Notes: a model not told the origin generated them from the sequence alone. DNA of 64,000 nt from Ceratodon purpureus (GCA_014871385.1 CM026422.1:21008177-21072176), one strand, 5' to 3'. Counted from the first letter of the stretch, positions 32,966 to 46,417 are shown. Made by a program: numbers and translations.

Positions 32966-35293
32966 AGTTACCTAGTCTTCTTTGTACGCACGAGTGCACT
33001 GGTTGGGAATTTTGCCATCCTCACTTTTGAAATGTGAAGTTCACTGTTCTATTTATCCAAAAGTGCTTCATGCCACCATTAAATGGAAATTCTAATGGTC
33101 TGCACGTCACGACGATCCCCGTGCCTTTTTGGATTCTCTGGGAGTTTCTAGAATATGTTAACTAGTTCGCTCTCCGATTCTTTGCATTGCAGTTTTAGGT
33201 CTTGCGTATTGTGTGTAGAAGTGAGTGCGTATGATCCCTAGTTGTGGCAGCATTCGCAGTCGTTACTGCCGTTATTCCTTCTGTTGTACCATTCCTGCAC
33301 TGGATCAAATCGGTTATTTTTTTTATCCATAATGGCTCGTAACTTTATATTGAACTAAACCTCTCACTATGATCGCTGGAAATATCTGCCGACTAATGTG
33401 GTTTGACCGACGCCATAAGTTTTGCAGTGATTCAGCAGCCTCAGCTTTGTTGTCTTAGAGCTAATCAACAGCTGTTTACTTTTAACGTGACTGTCGAACT
33501 ATGGATACTTGCCCAGACTTTGGAACGATTCATAACACTTAAATCCTGTTTACGCTGCATATGTCCAACTTCACTGCCAGTGTCTGACGTCAGAAACCTA
33601 TTTCTTTGCCATAGTTGGTAGATCAAAATCTGGAAAAGTAATCGTATAATCCGTAGTGGCTCTCCAGCGACACCTACATATCACATGTTCCTGGCATTGG
33701 CATTGGGACTAATTCAAATCCTAGTCTTCTAAGTTGAACGCAAATACCTCGAAACCGTCACAAGCATTCTACGATATCCAAGGATTTTATATTGCTAGTG
33801 GTGCTGGGTTGCAGTCATACAGACTGGAAACAACAAGAACCATATGTCATGACGACGCACTTGTCCATCTTCATGGTTATCTCACTAGAATCCACATGAG
33901 CAGATTGTAAGGTGATTCAGCACATTCTCACTCATCTAGTAACACAGATGGAGTTGATCTTTATCAGGGAAATTCCATGTGCCTGTCTTCCGTGGTCCAA
34001 TTGTCATGTTACACCGTTAAATTGGGCCTACCCGTTTGGAACTAAATTTCGGCAATAAAAGCCAATACTCCACATTGTGCAATGCTGTGTATGTACAAGG
34101 TTACACGAAAATTGTAAAACCAGTGATTGTGCTTTCAAACATGAACTTTTGAACTAGTAAGGTTCAGAAATTGGACAACAATAGTTTATTTTTTTCAATG
34201 TGTTGTTTGACCATCTATTTCTTAACTAATTCTTTATGATGGATGTGGCTATATTTGAGGTTATACCACAAAGAAAATTCTGTAGAAAGAACCAAATATT
34301 GAAACTAATTATATAATAATACACTATAGATTTGAATTGATGTAGTCTACAATGACGACTTTTTTGAATTCTATTTAAGAAACATATATTAGAGTAACCC
34401 TATTTTTTTCTAGACTTTAAAATAAGTAAAACATATTGAATTAAGATTACACATATTACAACATATATTGAGATTGTATTATATATATTTATTTCCTTAT
34501 AGGAAGTTATGATCTTTAAGATTACATACTAATATGAAATTCCATCTATGAAAATTTTAGACTACAATGACACTACATCAAACAATTACATATCACAATA
34601 ACTAATTTGGGGTCTGAAACACAATTTTATGAGCAACAATAATTCAAACCGAAGAGCCACGCTAATCCACAACATCTTACTTGTTCCTAATTTCCATGAC
34701 CATAAACACTATACACATCATATCCCAAATTCGCTAAGAAATCACGTAAAGTTTTGAAACAAAGACGACCGGAATTACATAAGGAATTTAATGCACATTC
34801 AAATTACCGTTCCACACAAGAAAATACAAATTTATTTAACTCCAAAAGTAGAATAAAATGTACTTTTGACAGTATCCCTGACAAGCACAAAAAGGCCACT
34901 GCACCAGTAAATTCCCAGAATTCACCAACAGAAACCTATTCTCAACCCAGACAGGAAGAACTTCACAGAGAATAAAAAAGGCATCCGAAAGGAATCGGGT
35001 GAAAAGATTCCGCCAGGGTGACGGCAATGGGCGGAGCAGCATCCCAAAGCGATAGAACTGGCCTCCCTCGGACGGCGACAGTTTCGACCCGGTCCAGCGG
35101 AATCATCATCATCAGCACACCGCCATTATTACAGATCCACACCATCAAATCGCAAAAACCAAACCCACGCCCAACACTGCACTCTGTGGTTGGTGGGTTG
35201 GGTTGCTTTGCGTTGCTTTGCTGCGGCTCTTGTTGTTTTGTTGGCCCGATCCAGCGGTGGTTGTTTTGTGTTGGGTGCTGTTGATCTGTCGCC
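32966..35293. other. RPS11 3' region, intergenic DNA and SHMT promoter
   Basis: No gene recognised. The first about 200 bp is probably the RPS11 3' UTR. An AT-rich core at about 34140-34900 follows, then less AT-rich DNA upstream of the SHMT start. Confidence 0.5.
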
Positions 35294-38200
35294 ATGGCGA
35301 TGGCCACCGCGCTGCGACGCCTCGCCAAGGCCCAGGGTCACCACCTGCAGCGCGCCCTCCAGCAAGCCCCGCCCGCCGCCTGCTCCAGCTTCCGCCTCGC
35401 CAGCAATGTGAGTCTCTGGATTTTCTCGCCTCCTCTGAATTTCCTCCGTTTCGCAGCTCTTGCAACTTTCTGTGAGTTTCGTAAGGTTTTTGTAATTTTT
35501 GTAATTTTTGAGATTTTTTTGTGATTTTTTTGTGAGTTTTTGGTGATTTTTTGGTGATTTTTTGGTGATTTTTTGTGATTTTTTTGGATTTTTGGAGTTT
35601 TTTGAGACTTGGAGTTTGGTGGGTTTTGTGTGATGGGTTTGATGTGAGCATGGGGGTTTGTGGGTTATGATTTGATGGTTGGATCGGTTGGTTGGTTTTG
35701 GTGTTGTGTTGCAGACTGCAGTAGCTGCAGAGGAGGCGTCATCTTCGAAGTCGCATATTACGGTGAGATTTTGGCTGTCGTTGCAATGGCATTTTCAGTT
35801 TTCTGGAGCTAGGACATGGTGGGAAGCTGGAGTAGTAGCTCCTGAACATGTGCCTGACTGTAGGTCATTGTGTGAGGAATTTAGTGGTGGGGATGTTTCG
35901 TTCGGTATAAATGAGGGCTGCACTCGATGGTTTGGATGCAAATGAGCTGTTGCATCACAATTGGGAGCAAGCATGGTGATGGTGATGATGGTTGCTGAGT
36001 AGATCCGGATAAGTAGTGAATGATAGGGTGGTCACATTTTTCATCGTTTTTCACTGGATTACTAGAATCGCCAGGATCTTTACAGCAGTTGTGGTTCTTG
36101 TGGAGATCGGGGTTGATGGTATTGCTTTTCTTGGAGTTAAAGAAGTTGGAAGGTCTTCTTTTGGTTAACTTGGCATGTTCATGATTTTGCACCTGGGTTG
36201 TCTTAGTGAATCTGGTTGTGCTACTGTCTTTCCAAACCTGAAATTTACAGGAGTAGAATTCAGCTTATATGCCTAGGTGAAAGAGTTTCCTTATCCTTAG
36301 TTCCTATGATTCATTCAGCAGGATTTACTCGCGCAGATAGCTTAACCCATTATTTCAGCGGACCACCCACCATCTTGCTTTTGCCATCACACAGATGAAA
36401 CCTCTCTTCGAATGCAATAAGCAATGTTGTGACGCTTAACTCTGCGCCTTGTATGAAACAGTGGCCGAAACAGCTCAACACCGACATATCTGAGGTCGAT
36501 CCCGAGATTGTTGACATCATCGAACGTGAGAAGAACCGCCAATGGAAGGTCTGGTGATCCGCCCCCTGCACTGGGTGTACACCGTCTTGATTGACACCCT
36601 CTATATCTCCTTTATACATGCCAGGATATTAAGAGACTTGACAATGCCGAACCTTTTCTAACTTGCATTATGTTTTGTAGGGGCTGGAGCTTATCCCATC
36701 AGAGAACTTCACGTCCCTTTCAGTTATGCAGGCAGTGGGGTCAGTTATGACCAACAAGTACAGCGAAGGATACCCTGGTGCTCGCTACTATGGTGGCAAC
36801 GAGTGCGTCCCTTTTTAGTTTTTGATTGCATTTTGATTCGTCTCAACTGTGATCACGGAGTCAGTTATTATGGTCTAGCTGTACTGATGGCTCTTTTACT
36901 TTCCAGGTTTATCGACATGGCTGAAAGATTATGTCAGAAGAGGGCTCTGGCAGCTTTCCGTCTCGACCCAGAGAAATGGGGAGGTCAGTCTTTCAGTTTC
37001 TATCTACAATTCTCTTCTTGTCGTTGCTCTCATTTCGCGACGTTGCTGATTAAGTGGTTTTTTGGGAAGCATATCATACTGATGTTTTTGATTGTTGAAA
37101 CAGTGAACGTGCAGTCCCTTTCTGGATCACCGTCCAACTTCCAGGTGTACACAGCTCTGTTGAAGCCACATGACCGCATCATGGCCTTGGATCTTCCTCA
37201 CGGTGGTCACTTGTCTCATGGATACCAGGTGTGATTACTGACAAGCTTATGCGAGATGTTATTCTGGATTATTTTATCTAATAGGTGCAGATAATTTTCT
37301 TGCTCATTACTTATCTGCATGTTTTCCAGAGCTGTGTATTCACTCACATTTTCCCTTTCTTGTGGCTCACAGACAGATACGAAGAAAATATCTGCTGTTT
37401 CTATTTTCTTTGAGACCATGCCATACAGACTGGACGAGTCAACAGGTTACATAGACTACGATACGGTAACTGCCGCAAACTATTATTCCCTGTTTGTTCA
37501 GTACATGCTCCAGTTGCTGTCCGTTTGTATGTTTCTTGTCGTTTCAATACGAATCACGTGAACTCTAAGTTATATCTATCTGCTATACATGTTTTTCCCC
37601 AGAGTTACGATGAAGTTCAGGTGGATTTTAACTTAGGTAAGATGTTGCTTGTTTTCAGATGGAGAAAAGTGCCGTTCTTTTTAGACCAAAGCTGATTGTG
37701 GCTGGTGCCAGTGCCTATGCCCGGCACTACGACTATGCTCGTATGCGCAAGGTCGGTTTTAATACGACAACCGCTATCTGTGCAGTTTATCCACAGACGT
37801 ATTGAGCTGCACTTTACGACGCTTGTATAACAATATGTTTTCGTAGTCCTGACGTTCAAAGCTTTATTGATATATTCAAACAGTTTCCTTGAAATTTACG
37901 TCTAATCTACTTGAAATGCTTTTGTACGCAGGTTTGCGACAAGCAAAAGGCTATCCTGCTTGCCGATATGGCTCACATCAGTGGGCTGGTAGCAGCTGGA
38001 GTTGTCCCATCCCCCTTCGAGTTTGCTGATGTAGTCACTACCACCACGCACAAGTCTCTTCGAGGTCCCCGGGGGGCAATGATCTTCTACCGGAAAGGAT
38101 TGAAGGAGATAAACAAGAAGGGTGAACAGGTATCTCACACTAGATCCGATGTTTGTTTTTATGAAAATGGAAGCGATCTTCCACATTTATTTATCGAAGA

Positions 38201-39773
38201 CTCTTCCTCTATGGTGGTATGATGTTGTGTCTGCAGTTCGATTTTTTGTCACCTGAATGTTGAGGATTCATCCTATCGTGCAGATCTTTTATGATTACGA
38301 AGACAAGATCAATGGAGCTGTCTTTCCAGGACTTCAAGGGGGTCCTCACAACCACACCATCACTGGTCTTGCTGTTGCTCTCAAGCAGGCAAGTTGTTTT
38401 CCTAAGCACTCAATTTTCTGAAGACTGCAGGCCTTTGACAATGTTTGTAAATTATCAAATGGTCCACAATCCCCCACTTTTGCTGCAATACTTGCATGGC
38501 TTATTGGGTGGGTCATGAAATACGGTGTACAACGTTCATTGCTTAATGATTAGATCTCGACTGTGGTGTGAACTAGAGCATCAGTGATGTCACATTTCTT
38601 CGGCCTTATCGAGTCTGACCTCCAATTTATCTGACTACAGGCAGCCACGCCAGAGTTCAAGGCTTACCAAGAACAAGTTCTCAGTAACAGTGCACGTTTT
38701 GCCAAGGTCAGTTCTCCTGATAATGTGTAGTAAGATATTTAAAAAGCGTGCGTGTGGTCCCTATAATCAAAATACCAGATTGTGGCATTTCAAGTTTTCG
38801 GAGTTCAATAGTGTAATGTGCCGAATTGTCATGCTGCTACTTTCTCAGTAGCTCATACAAGGGTGTGATTGGTTTATTTTATATTTAAGATTTTCATCTG
38901 TGAGTTACGTATATTTTATTTTTTTAATTTTCGATTTTTTATATTGTAGGCCTTGATGGACCGGGGCTACGAGTTGGTGTCTGGTGGAACAGAGAACCAT
39001 TTGGTTCTAGTTAACCTTAAGCCCAAGGTATGTTGTGCGCACTATCTCAAAACAGCACTTGCATATATTTTGCAGTTTCTAGTACTTGATCTGTCCCTCG
39101 ATTTGACAAATCGGGTTCTGGAGAATGACTCCTTTAGTTTGTCAGGGTGTGGATGGCTCAAGAGTGGAGCGAGTGATGGAGCTTGCTCACATTGCAGCAA
39201 ACAAGAACACCGTTCCTGGAGATGTGTCTGCCTTGGTACCCGGAGGGATTCGCATGGGTAAGCTTTCCGAATCTGTTAGACCATAGCTATCCTTGACCAC
39301 AATCTTGATATGATGAGACTCAGAGATATCACTCTGACAGCGTATTATTTTCTGATGGAGTTTATTCTTTGCTTGGAACAGGTACCCCGGCTTTGACAAG
39401 CAGAGGTTTCACTGAGGAGGATTTTGAGAAGGTTGCTGAGTACTTTGATTGTGCGGTAGATATCGCCGTGAAAGTAAAAAAGTCAACAGGTGAGACTTTT
39501 ATGAACTTCTTTCATTTGACAGACCTTGGTTTGGGCACGCAAGTTTTTAAGATCTCGTAAATATGATCATCCCTATTTTAGTTTGTAACGAAATTAATTC
39601 GTGCACGTTCTTACCTGGTTGCAGGAACAAAGTTGAAGGACTTCAGAGCTGCCGTGGACACAGATCCTGAGGTCCAGGCGGAAATTGGAAGGTTGAAGGT
39701 TGAGGTGGAAGATTTTGCCAAGCAGTTTCCTACTATTGGATTTGAGAAGTCCTCAATGAAGTACCAAGATTAG
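35294..39773 (+). CDS. SHMT: serine hydroxymethyltransferase, mitochondrial
   Basis: Fifteen exons join in frame to 524 residues: 35294-35407, 35715-35762, 36462-36548, 36681-36802, 36907-36983, 37104-37228, 37373-37465, 37659-37751, 37932-38129, 38284-38388, 38641-38706, 38950-39027, 39146-39257, 39382-39489 and 39625-39773. The first about 40 residues are Ala/Arg/Gln-rich without acidic residues, a typical mitochondrial presequence. PLP-enzyme signatures include [46 protein letters not shown] and [14 protein letters not shown], whose Lys (about K294) forms the Schiff base with PLP. The enzyme interconverts serine and glycine with tetrahydrofolate; in leaf mitochondria it works with glycine decarboxylase in photorespiration. 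Intron 10 (38389-38640) has a GC donor (CAG|GCAAGT); the other introns are GT-AG. Confidence 0.97.
35508..35600 (+). repeat. T-rich minisatellite in SHMT intron 1
   Basis: About eight loose copies of an 11-bp unit like GATTTTTTGGT. The tract is open on the opposite strand and gives a Lys-rich artefactual peptide. Confidence 0.8.
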
Positions 39774-42094
39774 GAAGACGGTCTTTGTATAAATCACACA
39801 TCATTCAGGCATTTGAGTGAACAAGTCACATCCACAAGCCACCTGCAATCACCAAGTCGGAGGCCTCACTTTACATTCCATTTTATAAAATTTCTGAGGG
39901 AGGAGTTTTGTTAGTGAATGAGTGGCAGCTCTGCTCTAATTTTGTTTTTTTTTCGTGCCACTTGATATGCACTTGGGTACCATTGTAACTAACCTCGTTA
40001 TCTTGAAGGGAAGGTATACGCCACATTCTGAATTGCCCTGTCTCCTTGCATGTACATAATGCCTGATGTTTGATTGTCTATTTTGAGAAACATTCTCTTG
40101 TATGGTCACTCTAATTATGAAACTGAGCTAGCTCCTCTCTAAAAAGCCTCCTTTCTCAATAACCTTCTCCTTATCATGCCTTCAAGCGTCTGTTGCACAC
40201 ATCTACCTCAGTATTAGCAGACGACAAGAATTTTATTCAACCGACTGGGTTGTTTCAGGTCAATTCCTGACAGTTCATCTGATTTTCATATTTGTTTCTA
40301 GTAGATGACAAGAACAGAGTGTGTGCGTGAGAGACAGGCCACAAACAGAAGTTTTAGTTTGTTGGTTCTGAATTTACCGACAGCAAATTCATACCAGTAT
40401 CTACATCTGCAGTGACGATTGATTGTTCCTCCTCAGGTGCCTCACTGAACCTTCCGAAATTTACAGAAAGTCGAAACTTGAGCCCCAAACTCACAAAGCA
40501 TACAAAGAACTCGTCTCAGGACATCTAGTGGGTTTACACAGGGCGTGTCAGTGATGTTTAGGTGCAGCATAAGGTTGAGAAGATGACCAGATTGAGAAAT
40601 TTGCGACAAGAAAGTGGACTGCACAGAGGTTCGATGCTAAACAGAAGCATCGATAAGATTTACTGTATCGATGAGGAATTTAACCCGGAATCCTGGTTCT
40701 GCAACACGTCATGAGCCGATAGTCTGGACAACCCAGATGCTGAGTTCACTGTTTGATGAAATCTCGATTGTCGTCCACTTGAACATGGACATTTGAGAGT
40801 GTCCATGATACTTTGTTAGTTCTAGGTTTCGTGTAAGGTTTTGCTTTCGAGCTTCAAAGCTAGCAGAGTCTGATTGACTTGGAGTAATCTAGAGAGTGAA
40901 ACATATGATGCGGTGCTTGAAAGCAGCATAATTCCTTGGGTACTTTGTTTCTTTGACGCTTTCCTCCGCCAACTGGTTGATAGTGGGGTTGCTCCAATTC
41001 CCAAATCCACTGTCATGAAGGGTACTCTTAGCAAACTCCTCCAATTCCCAAATCCGAAAAGATACGGTACCCTTTTTGCAACAAGCATATCGTTTCGTTC
41101 GCAGTGATTCGAGAATGGAGCGAGAGACAACAACCTCAGGGTTTAGTTTGTCGGATCTCTTTACCGACAACTGTTTCGGTGACTATACGGTAAGTTACTC
41201 TTTTCCTCTGAGTCTTTAGCTCTTCTGGCCGGCTGCTACGTTTTCGAATCTTAAATTTTAGTGACGGTAGTGCAAGCGGGGATGCGTGATGGGGTTTCGT
41301 TGTTGGTCTGCTGTTCTCAATGATGTACTCCTCTCTCGTTAGTACGTATCTTGATATTGTGTGCAGAGAATGATAAGAATGGAGTGAGATTTCAAAGTTG
41401 GCAGCTGTCGGTAACACAGGTGGGCACGGTTATTTTACCGAGAATTAGTAGTATATCACTGTTTGATTGTAATAGGCAGTGTTTTCTGGTGATTGTGAGT
41501 GTAACACGAGTTTCTGATTATCAAATGATGAATGCGTTGCCGATCGAGCGTTTTGCAGATTCTAATACGTGTTGGTCTGAACCGCACCAATTTAGCATAT
41601 CGACTTCAACGATGCTCGTCATTGCTCAGTTTACTCACAGAGGACTCTTTCTGAGATTCTGCTCTTAACAGAATTAGAGAATGTTAGACTTCGACTCTAT
41701 TCCTCAATGAGATTTCCGGATCTTCACATGAAGGCGCTGCTCGAATCCGCAGCCTGTTCATTTTATGGTAGGTAACTAGCTTACTAGCTCTTTGCACCGT
41801 AGAACTCTCATGATGTCGATTCCTTCCATAATCAAGTCACTGTGGATTCCTGACTGTGCAACCACAATGCTTCGTCTGTTGCTGGCAGGAGAATAGGATA
41901 GGAGGGTCTCACGGAATAGCCCACCATGTGCCGTCCCTGGTTTCATGTTCCAGTGGGGATGGTAATTACTGCTTCCAGATGTTTTTCTCGTGATCCAAAC
42001 CCATCTTTCAGCGCTTCACGTGAAAGCCAGCAGGCACCATATAGTTCCACTTTAAAGAGCTCTGAGAAACTACGAACAGTTTGGGCGGTTCTAA
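39774..42094. other. SHMT 3' region and intergenic DNA
   Basis: No firm gene. One possible first exon lies at 41115-41189: ATG with 25 codons (METTTSGFS-like after ERE), ending at a GTAAGT donor. I could not place its partner. A 17-bp sequence, CTCCAATTCCCAAATCC, occurs twice (about 40992 and 41038). Confidence 0.4.
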
Positions 42095-44156
42095 ATGATG
42101 ATGACTTTTGGTAACTTCAGAAACAAGTTATCTGATTTGTTTAAGTCAAAAACCACTGAAGTTGATAATCCTGCTATCACTGGAGGGCTAGCAACCACTG
42201 AAGTTGATACTCCTGCTATCACTGGAGGGCAAGCAACCACTGAATCAGGTGACAGTGATCACCATATCAAGATGATGGGTAGTAATTACTAAGGATTGCG
42301 ATCGGATGCGTCCAGATTACGTTCTTAGGTGTTTTACAGTTTGGTCGCAGATTACTAGAGGCTTAAAGTATAGTGTGTCTTCTTGCTGCTCTCTGATCTA
42401 GATGTCACCTGATTCGTGTTGTCGCATCTGTGATCTTGATTAGCTTGACGCGCACACTTTGTAATGAAACCCAACCTGATTCAGACTGTTACGTTGCGCT
42501 CCAGGTGAAAACCCCCAATTTTACTTGAGGCTGACAACACAATGTACGAAGAAAGTTCAAAGCATGGTTGCTTCCACTTCGCTGAAGTTCAACCACGAGC
42601 AATGCGAGTATCTCGCCCACAAACTGGAAAAAACTGTGCGGAGCGCTCATTCCTATCATGAGCAATTGACCAGTACATTGTATTTTGAGTTTGCTTCAGG
42701 TGAAGACAGAGAACGGTGTCTTGAGATATTCAAGCTTGTCTTTGCGTTAACTCAGGAAGTTGAGACGTTCATCCTGGGGTGCTCCGAAGAGACGTGGGTC
42801 CAATCCGCCATCCTCTTGGCAATTGCATCGGATGTGCACATTGCTTCATTATGTTTCCACCTGGAATTCTGCACAACTGTCTTGTCTAAAAGGAAGGTAT
42901 CTGGAGGAACTCCAGTCTTGACGGATGCAGAAATTTCCAGCCTACATAAATCTGAATCTGGTATTGTCAAAGAGATGTCTCAACGGGACCGACGTAGTTT
43001 GGATATGAATCTCAGGGCTCTAGAAAACCAGGTGTCAAGGAAACCGGGTGGTGCAGATCAGGAGCACATCTTGGTTCTACGTGAAAGATTGAAATCCACA
43101 ATGCTGATTCCAAGTGCTGAATTGCCAGAAGCGAACCAATTAGGTAGTCGTCCTGGATTTATACGCATGAGCAGCCTGAAGCAGATAACCAAGTTGGGGT
43201 CGGGTTCTTTTGGTGATGTGCACAAAATGAACTGGCTGGGTTTTGAAGTTGCGAGGAAAACTTTCCATGGATCCAGTGCGCCAGATTTTGAGCGGGAGAT
43301 CCAGATCTTAGAAGGGTTATGCCATCCCAACATTGTGTCCTTGCTTGGGTATACAAGAAATACGCGCAAATGCTACTTGATCATGGAGTTGATGGATGGG
43401 GACCTTTACTCTTTGATGCAGGAAAGACTGGAGTTAGGAAATGGTGGTCTTCCTTTCAGCATTTCGGAAGCAGTGCACATGATGCTGCAAGTGGCTGAAG
43501 GGATGCTGTTCCTGCATGAGAAGCAAATTGTGCACAGAGACCTAAAATCGCAAAACATATTGGTGAAGCATATGGGGATCAATAATGTGCATGTGAAGGT
43601 GGCAGATTTTGGGCTGTCGAGGACAAAGGAGAACAGTAGGACGTATTCCATCCAAACCCTGAATCAAGGGACGTCAAGGTGGATGGCTCCCGAAATGATC
43701 CATCTCATGAATGAAGATGGTCATGTAGAGTCACATCGTGAGGACCTGCTGAAGTACCCTTTCAAAGTTGATGTATACAGCTTTGGAATGGTATGTTTTG
43801 AGATTTTGACTGGAGACCTGCCTTTCCCAAGCCTGACCCCGAGGGAAGTGAAGATGAAGGTGCTGCGGGGTGATCGTCCACAGTTATCAGATGACTGTCC
43901 GGAAAGACTAAGGTCTTTGATTGAGTCATGCTGGAGCTCCAAGCCCGATGAGCGCCCGCGATTTGATTACATTTGTGCGGAGTTGAGGCATCTGAAATGT
44001 GCACATTATATGACATGTAATTTTCTTGATTCTGAACCTGGGCTATGCATAATGTTCTTAATGAGAGGATCCTGTTATGTTGGAGCCGTCCCCGGGGCTT
44101 TGATTGTGGATTTCTCCAAATCAACTAGGGTTCGGACATTTTCAAAGTTGTGGTAG
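42095..44156 (+). CDS. TKL-type protein kinase with N-terminal helical domain
   Basis: The best model has two exons, 42095-42278 and 42505-44156 (GT-AG, phases agree), giving 611 residues. The N-terminus MMMTFGNFRNKLSDLF is followed by two 14-residue repeats (TTEVDNPAITGGLA type) encoded by 42152-42235. A helical region of about 150 residues follows (EQCEYLAHKLEKTVRSAHSY onward) that resembles the N-terminal domain of plant DUF1221/MLKL-like kinases; this is inference. The kinase domain looks active: LGSGSFGDV, VARK lysine, HRDLKSQN, DFGLSR, GTSRWMAPEM, DVYSFGM. The sequence is closest in style to RAF/TKL kinases, likely cytoplasmic as no signal peptide or membrane span is visible. A second kinase gene starts about 50 bp after the stop. 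If exon 1 is wrong, the first in-frame Met in exon 2 is at 42564. Confidence 0.82.
42152..42244 (+). repeat. 42-bp in-frame tandem repeat
   Basis: Two copies (42152-42193 and 42194-42235), differing at about three bases, plus a 9-bp partial third. They encode a 14-residue Thr/Ile/Gly-rich repeat near the kinase N-terminus. Confidence 0.88.
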
Positions 44157-44181
44157 CGTAGTGATTCTTTGGAAGGACTAG

Positions 44182-46124
44182 TCAGGTCATAAGTGTTCGG
44201 TTTGCTTGTGCTCTTTTGATAGTAGATGGAGTTGGAACTTGGTCGGGAGGTTGAGTGGTGAGTTTGGTTGGTATGCAGCTATATGGATCAAAGCTCCCCG
44301 TTGCTTCAGATTTGAGAAAATCAAGAGAATGACAAAAGATTTCGCGGCACACAATTGGATAGGAAGAAGTTACGGCCCTAGGAAGGTTGACAACTAAACT
44401 TGTCTGTCTAGTCTCGATTTTTCTTGGAAGATCTAGGAATATTTGTGTTTTGGGTAGTTCATGGTTGGAATGGGTGTCGTGGCAGTGATGTGATGTTCCG
44501 GTGATGCTCTTGTAATTAGTTGGGACTGGATAACATCGACCTCAGTGGAAGTTGTTTGGAGTTTTGAACTGCATTGTAGAATCCATGACAACCTCTTCTG
44601 AAATAGAAAATGCAGTGTTAGACATGTCTTATGTGTAGATGATTTGACAACATCAAGTGTAACTGGTAACATTTTATGTGTCTGAGCAGGTGTACAAGGG
44701 TGAGATGGTTGACAGAGGTGAGGCTGTTGCAGTGAAATGCTACGAAGGGATTTCCTTCAGTTACAACTACAGGAATGAAATGGCTGTGTTGCCACAACTT
44801 CACCACAAGAATGTGGTGGACTATGCCGGATTCTGCTCGGACGTCGAGGGGATTCTTGTGTTCGAGTACATGGAAAATGGTTCGTTGGACAAATGGCTTT
44901 TTGGTGAGTATGGTCAGTGAGGGAGGAGTTTGTCCCAACCCTTTGGAGGCTCTTCGTTGACACTATCTGGATGCATTCTCATCCCAGCAATCTGTAATTT
45001 TTTGCGTGACTGCTCATGAGATGGTTTCTAGAGGGGTAAACTTACATCACTGGGCATCCTAAGAATACCCACTTTGGTTGGTTCATGCAGATGATGCACG
45101 GAAAGTGAAGATGACCTGGCGTGTGCGTCGAGACATTTGCCTTGAAGTGGCTAACGGCATCCAGTACTTGCATTCTGTGTCTCAACGAAGAATCGTCCAC
45201 CGTGACATAAAACCAGGCCACATCTTGTTGGACCAGAATCTAAAGCCAAAGATTACAGATTTCAGCCTAGCATATTTTTTACCGGATGACAAGAGCGAGA
45301 CTAAGGCGGATCGAGTTGCAGGCACCAGGTAAGCACTGCTTGAACCAGACTGCAGTAAGAGATTTCGTTGGATACGTGATGGAAAGAGTGGAAGTAGTTT
45401 TCCTATATTCCCTCACGTTTGTGTCGATTTAGATCTTGGAGTCGTCGAGAGATGTGTACCTTGTACTGACAGTTCATGGTGTGTTGAGTAACCTCTGAAT
45501 GTGGGCTGCGTATCTATCATGCCTGCAGTGGATATATAGCTCCCGAGTATCGTGTTCATAAGGAAATTAGCCAGAAATGTGACGTATTCAGCTTCGGAGT
45601 TGTGCTTTTTGAGATTGTGGGTGGGAGAAGATCGTATGTGGATCTGTTCCCAGAGCTGTTTCAAAAGCAAGTTTATGATTTTCATGTGAGTTTGTTCATC
45701 AAATGCAATTTTTATTTGTTCGTGGAATATCACTGAGTAGTGGCTAGCTTGACATTTTCTGAATACTGCCAATACCGGCGCAATCTTGCCTCGAGCTTCG
45801 TTAATTACTAACTAAGGAGGGACCCTGTGCTACTACCAGGTTTTTGAAACGTACGATGTACGGAGAATAAACATGCTCATCGACCGCACTTTGGAGCTTC
45901 AACCAGATGAAGAGATCGAGGCAGTCAGGATCCTGAAGATAGCTCTACTGTGCGTGCAGTCGTCACCTGTGGAACGACCAGACATGGGCCTTGTGGTTGC
46001 AATGCTCCATGGAAGATTAGATGTAAATATTTCGAGGCTAACTGCAGAATCGTCATTCTGTTTGCGTTATCCGAGACTTTCAAAAGAACCTGAAATATGT
46101 AGAATTCTTGTTGGAAAGCGGTAG
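44182..46124 (+). CDS. receptor-like kinase domain, atypical; 5' end uncertain
   Basis: Exons at about 44182-44385 (5' border not fixed), 44690-44903, 45091-45328, 45529-45685 and 45840-46124 join in frame. They encode an RLK/RLCK-type kinase domain: [14 protein letters not shown] (the typical segment before the domain), [82 protein letters not shown] and ERPDMGLVV. Two catalytic positions are changed: the HRDxKxxN asparagine is His, and DFG is DFS. The Gly loop is also irregular, so it is probably a pseudokinase or a weak kinase. No signal peptide or membrane span is visible in the part I can place. The head-to-tail position after another kinase raises the possibility of one tandem-kinase transcript. 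Confidence 0.8.
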
Positions 46125-46417
46125 AGAGGAGAGAGAAGTGCACAGTCCTATTTGCGTGTAGTTTGTGTTGTGAAGCTGTAACTTCAAACCCAGAGCCTCC
46201 AGATTGTGTTGCTTTAATTGGTTCCAAATGACGTCCAACGCCGCATATGCCTGATGGATATATTCCTATGTTGTTTTTGAAGGAAAAAAATTAAAAAACT
46301 ATAAAGTCATGCACATGGTTCAAGTCATGCTGCTTAAAATAGATTATAAATTGACATATTTAGGTCTACAAATTTGTATTATGTGTGGTAGACTTGAATA
46401 GCCTCCAGGGGACTATC

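Noticed and set aside
35145-35651. 168-codon minus-strand Lys-rich open frame
   Set aside because: It is the reverse of the T-rich minisatellite in SHMT intron 1 and the presequence exon.
41115-41189. Candidate first exon of the TKL kinase (ATG, 25 codons, GTAAGT donor)
   Set aside because: Its phase does not join the better-supported exon at 42095-42278, which has its own ATG; kept only as a possibility.
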